From Streptomyces gossypii (GTDB lineage Bacteria; Actinomycetota; Actinomycetes; Streptomycetales; Streptomycetaceae): 64,000 nucleotides of DNA. Shown here piece by piece: positions 43,291-51,888 of the stretch. Numbering within the stretch: position 1 is the stretch's first letter; every line of letters begins with the position of its first letter. A program made the position numbers and the translations under genes. Under the pieces are notes generated by a model. The model had not been told where the DNA came from. It saw only the letters and a list, made by a program, of their open reading frames with translations, and searched no databases. The DNA is taken from the NCBI RefSeq assembly GCF_025165795.1, contig NZ_JAJAGO010000003.1, positions 496,001 through 560,000 on the forward strand. The letters are read 5' to 3'.

Positions 43291-44660
43291 GCCGGTCCCG
43301 TCAGCCACCGCTCCGGGCCCGCCTCGCGGCGGCCCGTGCGGGAGCGTTCTGCCTGAGCGGCGACGAGTGCCCGTGCCTCCTCCTCGTCGCGCAGCCGCGC
43401 CTCCGCCCAGCCGTTCGCACCGTGGTCGACCGAGACGTTCGCCAGCCGCATCCGCCGCTGCCACGGCCCCTGCCCGAAGCGGACGCTCTGCACCTTCGCG
43501 TGCGGCACCAGCTCCGTACGGCGGCGCAGCAGTCCGTACCGGGTGACGAAGACGGTGCCGGTCACCCCGTGCGCGTAGCCGCACCGGCGCACCGGGGCGC
43601 ACCAGCGGGACCGCTTCGGCGGCGGTGTGGCGGCACCGGCGGCGGCGGCCAGGTCGACCCCGGGCAGCACCCGCGCCAGTACGCCCGCCGCGTCCTCACG
43701 GGTGGCGACCGGCAGCAGCACGCCGCCCTTGCCCTTCGCCGCGCCCGCGATCTCCAGCTCTACCCGCACCCAGCCGCGCCGCCGCCACAGCAGCGGCTCG
43801 CTGATCCGCACATACTGCACGCGTCCCGGCGGTACGGTCGCGTGGTCCCGGTCCAGCAGGCCGTGGTCGATGCGCAGGCCGTCCGGTGATTCGGCCACCG
43901 TCCAGTCGTACTCGGTGAGGAAGCGGCCGATGCTGCTCGCCCACACGCCGCCGAGCAGCGGCAGGGCGACGGCGAGCGTGGGCCACAGGCTTTCGGTGGC
44001 CAGATAGATCAGCGTCGGTATGACCAGTACGGCCGCCAGCGCTGCCCACACCCCGCCGAGCAGCAGCAGCCCGACGATCAGCGTGCCAGAACGCACCCGC
44101 AGCAGCTCCCTGGCCGGTGCCTCGCCCACCTCCGGTGCCGCGTCGGGCGCCATACCGCCCGCCCGCGCGAGCAGCTCGGCGCGCAGCGCCACGGCCTCGC
44201 GTTCCCCCAGATAGGCGAGTTCGTCCTTGGCCTCGGTGCCGACGACGTCCAGCTTGAGCTTGGCGACCTGGGCGATACGGGCGAGCAGCGGGCGGCTCAC
44301 GTCGACCGCCTGGATCCTGTCCAGCCGGATGTGCGCGACCCGCCGGAAGACCAGTCCGGTGCGGATGCGCAGCTCGGTGTCCGTCACCACGTAACTGGTG
44401 AACCACCAGGAGAAGAAGCCGTACGCGGCGGCGGCCGGGATCACCGCGGCGAAGCCGAGGATCAGCCAGCCCACCGTCAGCTCCTCGAACCACCCGCGGG
44501 TGCGCTCGAAGTCCTGCACGGCGAACGCGGTGAGGCCGGCGATGGGCGCCCAGGCGCGGCGCCAGGGGGTGATCGGGTGCAGCCGGTTGCCCTCCGGGCG
44601 CTGCGGGAGCCGGGACCTTACCGTCATGCGTCCCGCTCCGCTCGCCGTCCGGCCGCTCAC
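43284..44660 (-). CDS. PH-domain (bPH2, YdbT-like) membrane protein
   Basis: 458 residues, GTG start overlapping the stop of the upstream gene as GTGA. Pairs of membrane helices (LTVGWLILGFAAVIPAAAAYGFFSWWF; LIVGLLLLGGVWAALAAVLVIPTLIYLAT; LWPTLAVALPLLGGVWASS) alternate with three bacterial PH (DUF304) modules, e.g. YVVTDTELRIRTGLVFRRVAHIRLDRIQAVDV and VTRYGLLRRRTELVPHAKVQSVRFGQGPWQRRM. It is co-translated with a short YdbS-like partner. The YdbS/YdbT pair of Bacillus affects sensitivity to certain bacteriocins; the role here is unknown. Confidence 0.9.
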   Translation of the reverse strand: MSGRTASGAGRMTVRSRLPQRPEGNRLHPITPWRRAWAPIAGLTAFAVQDFERTRGWFEELTVGWLILGFAAVIPAAAAYGFFSWWFTSYVVTDTELRIRTGLVFRRVAHIRLDRIQAVDVSRPLLARIAQVAKLKLDVVGTEAKDELAYLGEREAVALRAELLARAGGMAPDAAPEVGEAPARELLRVRSGTLIVGLLLLGGVWAALAAVLVIPTLIYLATESLWPTLAVALPLLGGVWASSIGRFLTEYDWTVAESPDGLRIDHGLLDRDHATVPPGRVQYVRISEPLLWRRRGWVRVELEIAGAAKGKGGVLLPVATREDAAGVLARVLPGVDLAAAAGAATPPPKRSRWCAPVRRCGYAHGVTGTVFVTRYGLLRRRTELVPHAKVQSVRFGQGPWQRRMRLANVSVDHGANGWAEARLRDEEEARALVAAQAERSRTGRREAGPERWLTGPAQ

Positions 44661-45151
44661 AGACCCGCCGAGCGGGCCTCGCCCAGTTCAGTGAGGCGGT
44701 CCCGGAGCCGCTCGGCCTCGGCGGGCGTCAGGCCGGGAACCGTCGCGTCCGTCGTCGCGGCGGCGGTGTGCAGCTGGAGCCGGGCCAGCCCGTACCGCCG
44801 CTCCAGCGGGCCCGAGGTGACCTCGACAAGCTGCATCCGCCCGTACGGCACCACCGTCGTCTTCCGCCACTGCACGCCGTGGGCGATCAGCAGGTCGTCC
44901 GCACGCTCCGCGTATCTCCAGGAGCGCCAGTTGCGGGCGAGTGCGCCCCAGCCCCAGGCCGCGCCGGCCAGCGGCGGCAGCGCCCACAGGGACCACACCG
45001 CGCCCGCCAGCAGACCGGGCAGCAGCCCGGCGAGCAACGCGAGCGGCAGCAGGGCGCAGAGCAGCACGAGCCGCCGCAGGCGCAGCAGTGCACCCTCCAC
45101 ACCGCGCCACCGTTCGCCGGGGGAGCGGTGGGCTTCGGTGGCCGTCGTCAT
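44657..45151 (-). CDS. PH-domain (YdbS-like) membrane protein
   Basis: 164 residues. Two membrane helices (RLVLLCALLPLALLAGLLPGLLAGAVWSLW; ALPPLAGAAWGWGAL) and one bPH2 domain (YAERADDLLIAHGVQWRKTTVVPYGRMQLVEVTSGPLERRYGLARLQLHTA). Coupled by a 4-base overlap to the YdbT-like gene downstream, which is the standard pair. Confidence 0.92.
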   Translation of the reverse strand: MTTATEAHRSPGERWRGVEGALLRLRRLVLLCALLPLALLAGLLPGLLAGAVWSLWALPPLAGAAWGWGALARNWRSWRYAERADDLLIAHGVQWRKTTVVPYGRMQLVEVTSGPLERRYGLARLQLHTAAATTDATVPGLTPAEAERLRDRLTELGEARSAGL

Positions 45152-45305
45152 GGCGTCAGGGTATGGGGTTCGATGCGCTCGGTACTCCTCAGAGGGGAAC
45201 GGAAAACCGACGTCGGTGGGCAGCGGTGTCCCGAGGGAGCGGAGCGCATGAGGCGAACCGAGCGCATCACGGGCGAACCGCGCGCATCGAGAAGGCTGTC
45301 AGACT

Positions 45306-46454
45306 ATGGCCATGACGGAGACGACGGTCGGTATCGGAGGTGCCGCGGAGAGCACGGACATGGTGCTCAACATCGGCCCTCAGCACCCCTCGACGCACGG
45401 CGTGCTGCGGCTGCGGCTCGTCCTGGACGGCGAGCGGATCGGCGCCGCCGAACCGGTGGTCGGCTACATGCACCGGGGCGCCGAGAAGCTCTTCGAAGCA
45501 CGCGACTACCGCCAGATCATCGTGCTGGCCAACCGGCACGACTGGCTCTCGGCGTTCTCCAACGAGCTGGGTGTCGTACTGGCCGTCGAACGGATGCTCG
45601 GCATGGAGGTCCCCGAGCGCGCCGTGTGGACCCGCACCCTGCTCGCCGAGCTGAACCGCGTGCTGAACCACATGATGTTCCTCGGCTCCTACCCCCTGGA
45701 ACTCGGCGGCATCACGCCCGTCTTCCACTCCTTCCGTGAACGCGAAGAGCTCCAGAACGTCATGGAGGAGGTCTCCGGCGGACGCATGCACTACATGTTC
45801 AACCGGGTCGGCGGCCTCAAGGAGGACCTCCCGGCGGGCTGGGCGGGGCGCGCCCGGCAGGCCGTGGCGGCCGTACGCTCCCGGATGGACGTCTACGACC
45901 GGCTCGTGCTGGGCAATGAGATCTTCCGTGGGCGCACCCGCGGCGTGGGAGAGCTGGCACCCTCGGTCGTACACGCTTACGGCGTGAGCGGGCCCATCGC
46001 ACGGGCCTCCGGCGTGGACTTCGACCTGCGCCGCGACGAGCCCTATCTCGCCTACGGCGAACTGCAGGACGTACTGCGGGTCGTCACCCGGCGGGAAGGC
46101 GACTGCCTCTCCCGCTTCGAGGTGCTGCTCGGGCAGGCGCACAACTCCCTCGACCTGGCCGACGCCTGCCTCGACCGGCTCGCCGAGCTGCCCCCCGGGC
46201 CGGTGAACCAGCGGCTGCCCAAGGTGCTGAAGGCTCCCGAGGGCGCGACCTACGCCTGGACGGAGAACCCGCTCGGGCTGAACGGCTACTACCTCGTCTC
46301 CAAGGGCGAGAAGACGCCGCACCGGCTGAAGCTCCGCTCGGCCTCGTTCAACAACATCCAGGCCCTGGTGGAGCTGCTGCCCGGCACGCTCGTCGCCGAC
46401 ATGGTGGCGATCCTGGGGTCCTTCTTCTTCGTGGTCGGCGACATCGACAAGTGA
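45306..46454 (+). CDS. nuoD2: Orphan NADH dehydrogenase subunit D paralogue (NuoD2)
   Basis: 382 residues. Complex I 49-kDa/NuoD family: [76 protein letters not shown] and LVVGDIDK-type C-terminus ([10 protein letters not shown]). The quinone-site His-Pro-Ser-Thr-His is intact. NuoD is part of a 14-subunit complex, yet no other nuo gene is in the window. Streptomyces usually carry such an extra copy apart from the main nuo operon. Whether it replaces NuoD in an alternative complex is unknown. It ends at a perfect hairpin. Confidence 0.9.
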   Translation: MAMTETTVGIGGAAESTDMVLNIGPQHPSTHGVLRLRLVLDGERIGAAEPVVGYMHRGAEKLFEARDYRQIIVLANRHDWLSAFSNELGVVLAVERMLGMEVPERAVWTRTLLAELNRVLNHMMFLGSYPLELGGITPVFHSFREREELQNVMEEVSGGRMHYMFNRVGGLKEDLPAGWAGRARQAVAAVRSRMDVYDRLVLGNEIFRGRTRGVGELAPSVVHAYGVSGPIARASGVDFDLRRDEPYLAYGELQDVLRVVTRREGDCLSRFEVLLGQAHNSLDLADACLDRLAELPPGPVNQRLPKVLKAPEGATYAWTENPLGLNGYYLVSKGEKTPHRLKLRSASFNNIQALVELLPGTLVADMVAILGSFFFVVGDIDK

Positions 46455-46464
46455 CGCCAGGCTT

Positions 46465-46495
46465 GGATCCGGCGGCGTGCGCCGCCGCCGGATCC
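46465..46495 (+). terminator. Terminator hairpin after nuoD2
   Basis: Perfect 12-bp stem (GGATCCGGCGGC at 46465-46476, complement at 46484-46495) with a 7-nt loop, 10 bases after the stop. Confidence 0.85.
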
Positions 46496-46581
46496 GGGTC
46501 GCTGACGCGCTCACGTAGCATGGCCGGGCATCGTCCGGTACCCACCGCGGACCGGAACGGAAGACGGAAGGTCATGGCTCC

Positions 46582-47583
46582 GTGAACGCTCAGCAGCACC
46601 CCGCACCCGCCCTGCGGGCCGAGGACCGCCCGGCACGGCTCAGCGTCGGCGTCGTCGGTACCGGCAGGGTCGGATCCGCCCTCGCCGCGGCGCTGCGGCT
46701 CGCCGGGCACCGTCCGGTCGCGGCCTCCGGCGTCTCCGACGCCTCCCGCAGGAGAGCGGCGGCCCTGCTCCCCGGTGTCCCGCTCGTCGGTCCCGCGGAG
46801 GTACTGGCCCGCGCCGATCTGGTGCTGCTCACCGTCCCCGACGACGCGCTGCCCGGCCTGGTGGCGGGGCTCGCCGAGACCGGTGCCGTCCGCCAGGGGC
46901 AGCTCCTGGTGCACACCTCCGGGCGGTACGGGGCCGCGGTGCTGGAGCCGGCGACGCGGGCGGGCGGGCTGCCGCTGGCGCTGCACCCGGCGATGACCTT
47001 CTCCGGTACACAGGTGGACGTGGAGCGGCTCGCGGGCTGCTCGTTCGGCGTGACCGCGCCCGAGGAGCTGCGGCTCGCCGCCGAGGCGCTCGTCATCGAG
47101 ATGGGCGGCGAACCGGAGTGGATCGAGGAGGAGGCCCGCCCGCTCTACCACGCGGCGCTGGCCATCGGCGCGAACCACCTGGTCACGCTGGTCGCACAGT
47201 CCCTCGAACTGCTGCGGAGCGCCGGCGTGTCCGCCCCCGACCGGATGCTCGGCCCGCTGCTCGGCGCCGCGCTCGACAACGCGCTGCGCTCCGGGGACGC
47301 GGCCCTCACCGGGCCGGTGGCCCGCGGTGACGCGGGCACCGTCGCGGCGCACATCACCGAACTGCGCGCGCACGCGCCGCACGCCGTCGCCGGATATCTG
47401 GCGATGGCACGTACGACCGCGGACCGCGCGCTGGCGCACGGGCTGCTCAAGCCGGAGCTGGCGGAGGACCTGCTCGGAGTGCTGTCCGCGCCGCAGCCCC
47501 CGGCCCCCGGCCCGGCGGGCGGCGGCGGCGAGCCCGGCGGCGGCGACGACGGTAACGACGGCGACCGAGGAGGAGAGCAGTGA
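46582..47583 (+). CDS. DUF2520 / Rossmann-fold dehydrogenase-like protein, panC neighbour
   Basis: 333 residues from GTG 46582. NAD(P)-binding VGVVGTGRVGSALAAALRLAGHRPVAAS, DLVLLTVPDDALPGLVA, TSGRYGAAVLEP, ALHPAMTFSG, and a C-terminal helical domain (YHAALAIGANHLVTLVAQSLELLRSAG). The fold is that of ketopantoate reductase/ImeS-type dehydrogenases. It habitually precedes panC in actinobacteria and may replace or assist PanE; activity unproven. The Gly/Pro-rich tail overlaps panC by 4 bases (GTGA). Confidence 0.87.
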   Translation: MNAQQHPAPALRAEDRPARLSVGVVGTGRVGSALAAALRLAGHRPVAASGVSDASRRRAAALLPGVPLVGPAEVLARADLVLLTVPDDALPGLVAGLAETGAVRQGQLLVHTSGRYGAAVLEPATRAGGLPLALHPAMTFSGTQVDVERLAGCSFGVTAPEELRLAAEALVIEMGGEPEWIEEEARPLYHAALAIGANHLVTLVAQSLELLRSAGVSAPDRMLGPLLGAALDNALRSGDAALTGPVARGDAGTVAAHITELRAHAPHAVAGYLAMARTTADRALAHGLLKPELAEDLLGVLSAPQPPAPGPAGGGGEPGGGDDGNDGDRGGEQ

Positions 47584-48587
47584 CACATCCTTCCGCCGCA
47601 ACGGCGAGCGGCCATGCCGAGGGAGATCCGGCGGCACCGGAGATGACCGGCAGTCTCCCGCGACTGGCCCGTACGGCAGCGGAGCTGTCCGAACCGTCCG
47701 AGACGCCCTTGTCGGAGCGCGCGGTCGTGATGACCATGGGCGCACTGCACGACGGTCACGCCGCCCTGATCCGAGCCGCCCGCCGAAGGGTCGGCCCGGA
47801 CGGCCAGGTGATCGTCACGGTCTTCGTCAACCCACTCCAGTTCGGAGCGGGCGAGGACCTCGACCGCTATCCCCGCACGCTGGACGCCGATCTGCGCATC
47901 GCCGGCGACGCGGGCGCCGACACCGTCTTCGCGCCCGCAGCCGAGGAGGTCTACCCCGGCGGCGAGCCCCAGGTGCGGATCACCGCCGGGCCGATGGGCG
48001 AGCGGCTGGAGGGCGCCGCGCGGCCGGGCCACTTCGACGGCATGCTCACGGTCGTGGCCAAGCTGCTCCATCTGACCCGGCCCGGAGTCTCCTTCTACGG
48101 CCGCAAGGACGCCCAGCAGCTGGCCCTCATACGGCGGATGGTGCGCGACCTGAACTTCCCCGTCGAGATCGTCGGGGTCCCCACCGTCCGCGAGCCCGAC
48201 GGACTCGCGCTCTCCAGCCGGAACCGCTACCTCTCGGCGGCGGAGCGGGACACGGCGCTGGCGCTCTCCCGCGCCCTGACCACCGCCCGTTCGGCGGCGG
48301 ACGGGGGGCCGGTGGCCGTACGGGAAGCGGCGCGGCGGGTGCTGGACGAGGCGGCGGCCGGTGCCGGACCATCCCTCGCCCTGGACTATCTGGCGCTCGT
48401 CGACCCGGCGGACTTCACCGGGGTCGCGGACGATTTCGCGGGCGAAGCGCTGCTCGCGGTTGCCGCCCGGGTCGGCGCCACCCGGCTGATCGACAACATG
48501 CCCGTCCACCTCCCCGGCACGGCGCCCGCCCCGGCCGGTCCCGCACCCGGCACCACCGTCCCGGCCGTCTCACCGGGAGCCCACTGA
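47580..48587 (+). CDS. panC: Pantothenate synthetase
   Basis: 335 residues, GTG within the preceding stop. It joins pantoate and beta-alanine using ATP. Motifs: VVMTMGALHDGHAALIRAAR, VTVFVNPLQFGAGEDLDRYPRTLDAD, VSFYGRKDAQQLALIRRMVRDL, and DGLALSSRNRYLSAAER. Ala/Pro-rich extensions at both ends exceed the usual ~285 residues. It is followed by 289 bases without a gene before nadB. Confidence 0.95.
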   Translation: MTHPSAATASGHAEGDPAAPEMTGSLPRLARTAAELSEPSETPLSERAVVMTMGALHDGHAALIRAARRRVGPDGQVIVTVFVNPLQFGAGEDLDRYPRTLDADLRIAGDAGADTVFAPAAEEVYPGGEPQVRITAGPMGERLEGAARPGHFDGMLTVVAKLLHLTRPGVSFYGRKDAQQLALIRRMVRDLNFPVEIVGVPTVREPDGLALSSRNRYLSAAERDTALALSRALTTARSAADGGPVAVREAARRVLDEAAAGAGPSLALDYLALVDPADFTGVADDFAGEALLAVAARVGATRLIDNMPVHLPGTAPAPAGPAPGTTVPAVSPGAH

Positions 48588-48876
48588 TGACAGCAATCCC
48601 CGCGCGCAGCCGCGGCGGGCCTGGGGCGTGCTGGAGAAGTCCCGCCTGTCTCGCGGGGTCCGGCACGCACGCTCGCTGCGTTGTCCGTCGTCGGCGCAGC
48701 CCGCTGCGCTCTCCTCCCTGCGCCTTGCAGCCGCACGCGCCTGCCGCCATCCCGCGCCGCCCTGACGGGCGCCACGGCGCTACCTTCGCAGTACGCCCCC
48801 GTGCTGGAGCGTTTCTGCACATGCTGTGGACAGACCGCGCACCCGCACGCCGCCGCGCAGAGCCAGGAGGCGCCGC
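48588..48876. other. Non-coding stretch before nadB, possible dispersed repeat
   Basis: 289 bases, very GC-rich, with several overlapping open frames on both strands but none with a start site and codon bias together. The texture (alternating CGCTGCGC, CTGCGCC, CCGCGCC words) resembles dispersed intergenic Streptomyces repeats, but no second copy is in the window. The last bases carry the AGGAGG site for nadB. Confidence 0.4.
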
Positions 48877-50775
48877 ATGACCCCCGACGACACCCCCGAC
48901 GCGGAGACCGAGACCCCGACCGAGACCGAGATCCCGACCGGGACCGGCAGGGCACCGGCACCCACCGCGCCCGCACCACGGGTGACCAACCTGCCCGCCC
49001 CCGCCCCCGGCTGGACACTGGACGCGGATGTCGTCGTGGTCGGCTCCGGTGTCGCCGGGCTCACCACCGCGCTGCGCTGTGCGGCGGCGGGCCGGCGCAC
49101 CGTCGTGGTCACCAAGGCGCGCCTGGACGACGGCTCGACCCGCTGGGCGCAGGGCGGGATAGCCGCCGCGCTCGGCGAGGACGACACCCCCGAGCAGCAC
49201 GAGGCCGACACCCTGGTCGCGGGCGTCGGCCTGTGCGCCGACGACGCCGTCCGCGCGCTCGTCACCGAGGGCCCGGCCGCCGTACACCGGCTGATCGCCA
49301 GCGGCGCACGCTTCGACACGTCCCCCCGCACCGGCACCGTGGCGCTCACCCGCGAAGGCGGCCACCACCGGCGCCGCATCGCCCACGCGGGCGGCGACGC
49401 GACGGGCGCGGAGATATCGCGCGCCCTGGTGGAGGCGGTGCGGGCCCAGCAGGGGCAGGGCATACGCACGGTCGAGAACGCGCTCGTCCTCGACCTCCTC
49501 ACCGGTCCCGACGGGCGCACCAGGGGCGTCACCCTCCATGTCATGGGCGAGGGGCAGCACGACGGCGTCGGCGCCGTCCACGCCCCGGCCGTCGTACTGG
49601 CGACCGGAGGCATGGGCCAGGTCTTCTCCGCGACGACGAACCCGGCCGTCTCGACGGGGGACGGTGTGGCGCTGGCGCTGCGCGCGGGGGCGGAGGTGAG
49701 CGACCTGGAGTTCGTGCAGTTCCACCCCACCGTGCTCTTCCTGGGCCCGGACGCGGAGGGGCAGCAGCCGCTCATCTCGGAGGCCATACGCGGAGAGGGC
49801 GCACATCTGGTCGACGCGGACGGTGAGCGCTTCATGCTCGGCCAGCACGAACTGGCCGAACTGGCACCGCGCGACATCGTCGCCAAGGCGATCACCCGGC
49901 GGATGCGCGAACAGGGCACCACCCACATGTATCTGGACGCCCGGCACTTCGGCGCGCCCATGTGGGAGCAGCGCTTCCCGACGATCCTGGCCGCCTGCCG
50001 CGCCCACGGCATCGACCCCGTCACGGAACCCATACCCGTCGCCCCGGCCGCGCACTACGCGTCCGGCGGCGTCCGCACCGACCTGCACGGGCGTACGACC
50101 GTCCCCGGGCTGTACGCCTGCGGGGAGACCGCCTGCACGGGGGTGCACGGGGCGAACCGGCTGGCCTCGAACTCCCTGCTGGAGGGCCTGGTCTTCGCCG
50201 AGCACATCGCCGAGCACATCTCGGAACTGAGCACGGAGCAGGCCACCGGGCAGCCCACCGGGCAGAGCGGCCCGGCGCCCGCGCTCTCCCCGGCCGACAG
50301 CGCCGACAGCGCCGACAGCGCCGACAGCGCCGACAGTGCCGCCACCGTGACGCCGCTGCTGCCGCCCGCCGCCCGGACCGCACTCCAGCGGATCATGACC
50401 CACGGCGCCGGCGTACTCCGCTCCGAGGAGAGCCTCACCCAGGCCGCCGCCCAGCTCGCCGCGCTGCACGCGGACACCGAGGACAAGCCCGCCGAGCCCG
50501 GAGTGGACACCTGGGAGACCGCAAACCTCCAGCTGGTGGCGCGGGTACTGGTGGCCGCCGCGATCCGCCGCACCGAGACCCGCGGCTGCCACTGGCGCGA
50601 GGACCACCCGGAGCGCGACGACGCCGCGTGGCGGCGCCATCTCGTCATCACCCTGCGCCCGGACCAGCAGAGCCCTACGCTCGACACGCTCGCGTTTCGT
50701 ACGACCGACGCGACCGCCTTCCCGCCCGTCACCGCAGCGGCGGCCGATCCGGCCGCCCGCAAGGAGAAGTCTTGA
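48877..50775 (+). CDS. nadB: L-aspartate oxidase
   Basis: 632 residues from ATG 48877, with AGGAGG 6 bases upstream. A flavoprotein that oxidises L-aspartate to iminoaspartate for NAD synthesis. FAD-binding VVVVGSGVAGLTTALRCAAAGRRTVVVTK, active-site region RWAQGGIAAAL, HRRRIAHAGGDATG, HPTVLF, HYASGGVRTDLHGRTTVPGLYACGETACTGVHGANRLASNSLLEGLVF. A repetitive (Asp-Ser-Ala)5 segment encoded at 50296-50340 and a Pro/Thr head of 50 residues are additions beyond the family norm. The stop overlaps the nadC start. nadA is not in the window. Confidence 0.95.
   Translation: MTPDDTPDAETETPTETEIPTGTGRAPAPTAPAPRVTNLPAPAPGWTLDADVVVVGSGVAGLTTALRCAAAGRRTVVVTKARLDDGSTRWAQGGIAAALGEDDTPEQHEADTLVAGVGLCADDAVRALVTEGPAAVHRLIASGARFDTSPRTGTVALTREGGHHRRRIAHAGGDATGAEISRALVEAVRAQQGQGIRTVENALVLDLLTGPDGRTRGVTLHVMGEGQHDGVGAVHAPAVVLATGGMGQVFSATTNPAVSTGDGVALALRAGAEVSDLEFVQFHPTVLFLGPDAEGQQPLISEAIRGEGAHLVDADGERFMLGQHELAELAPRDIVAKAITRRMREQGTTHMYLDARHFGAPMWEQRFPTILAACRAHGIDPVTEPIPVAPAAHYASGGVRTDLHGRTTVPGLYACGETACTGVHGANRLASNSLLEGLVFAEHIAEHISELSTEQATGQPTGQSGPAPALSPADSADSADSADSADSAATVTPLLPPAARTALQRIMTHGAGVLRSEESLTQAAAQLAALHADTEDKPAEPGVDTWETANLQLVARVLVAAAIRRTETRGCHWREDHPERDDAAWRRHLVITLRPDQQSPTLDTLAFRTTDATAFPPVTAAAADPAARKEKS
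50296..50340 (+). repeat. 9-bp tandem array inside nadB, (GACAGCGCC)4 plus one variant
   Basis: Four perfect GACAGCGCC units (50296-50331) and one GACAGTGCC (50332-50340), in codon phase, encode Asp-Ser-Ala repeats. They lie in the linker between the FAD domain and the C-terminal helical domain of L-aspartate oxidase. Confidence 0.92.
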
Positions 50776-51887
50776 CCAGCCCCACCTCCGACGAAGAGCG
50801 CCGCCCGCAATCGGTGGACGTGCCGCTGCTCCACATCGGCGCCGCCCCCGAGGCCACCACGGGGGGCTGCGGCGACAGCTGCGGCTGCGGGGACCGGGAG
50901 GGCGGCCAGGGCCGCGACTACGGTCTCGACCCGCTCGACTGCGGCCTCGACCCCGGGCTCGCCGAGCTCCTCCAGGACGCGGGTCTCGACCCCGTCCAGG
51001 TCGAGGACGTCGCGCACCTCGCCGTCGAGGAGGATCTCGCCCACGGCGTGGATGTGACCACGGTGGCGACGATCGCCGAAGACGCGCGGGCCACCGCCGA
51101 CTTCACCGCCCGCGAGGCGGGCACCGTCGCCGGGCTCCGGGTCGCGGAGGCCGTCCTGTCGGTCGTCTGCTCCGACGAGCTGGAGGTCGAGCGGCACGCC
51201 GAGGACGGCGACCGGGTGGCCCAGGGCCAGCTGCTGCTGACCGTACGCGCCCGCACCCGCGACCTGCTGACCGCGGAGCGCAGCGCGCTCAACCTGCTCT
51301 GCCGCCTGTCCGGCATCGCCACCGCCACCCGCGCCTGGACGGACGCCCTAGCCGGGACGGACGCGCGGGTCCGCGACACCCGTAAGACCACCCCGGGGCT
51401 GCGCGCCCTGGAGAAGTACGCCGTCCGCTGCGGGGGCGGGGTCAACCACCGATTCGCGCTCTCGGACGCGGCGCTCATCAAGGACAACCATGTGATCGCG
51501 GCGGGCGGCGTCGTCCAGGCCTTCAAACAGGTACGCGACGCGCTGCGGGAATCCGGCGCCGGCGACCTGCCCATCGAGGTGGAGGTCGACCGGCTCGACC
51601 AGATCGAACCCGTCCTCGGGGAAGGGGCCGAACTGCTGCTGCTCGACAACTTCTCGCCGGAGCTGACCGCCGAGGCGGTGGCACTCGTCGCGGGCCGCGC
51701 GAAGCTGGAGTCGTCCGGCCGCCTCACCCTGGACAACGCACGCGCGTACGCGGAGACCGGCGTCGACTACCTCGCCGTCGGCGCCCTCACCCACTCGTCC
51801 CCGATCCTCGACATCGGACTCGACCTGCGGGAAGACGCGGCCGAGGCCGAAGGCCAGGACGCCGGACGCGACGGCGGGGGCCGCTGA
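50772..51887 (+). CDS. nadC: Nicotinate-nucleotide pyrophosphorylase (quinolinate phosphoribosyltransferase)
   Basis: 371 residues from TTG 50772, which overlaps the nadB stop (TTGA) with GGAG upstream. It converts quinolinate and PRPP to nicotinate mononucleotide. Motifs: EEDLAHGVDVTT, LRVAEAVLSVV, LTAERSALNLLCRLSGIAT, RDTRKTTPGLRALEKYAVRCGGGVNHR, KDNHV, VEVDRLDQIEPVL and LLLDNFSPE. The first ~75 residues form an extension with a cysteine cluster (GGCGDSCGCGDREGG), which is beyond the ~285-residue enzyme core and could bind metal. Confidence 0.95.
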   Translation: MTSPTSDEERRPQSVDVPLLHIGAAPEATTGGCGDSCGCGDREGGQGRDYGLDPLDCGLDPGLAELLQDAGLDPVQVEDVAHLAVEEDLAHGVDVTTVATIAEDARATADFTAREAGTVAGLRVAEAVLSVVCSDELEVERHAEDGDRVAQGQLLLTVRARTRDLLTAERSALNLLCRLSGIATATRAWTDALAGTDARVRDTRKTTPGLRALEKYAVRCGGGVNHRFALSDAALIKDNHVIAAGGVVQAFKQVRDALRESGAGDLPIEVEVDRLDQIEPVLGEGAELLLLDNFSPELTAEAVALVAGRAKLESSGRLTLDNARAYAETGVDYLAVGALTHSSPILDIGLDLREDAAEAEGQDAGRDGGGR

Positions 51888-51888
51888 C

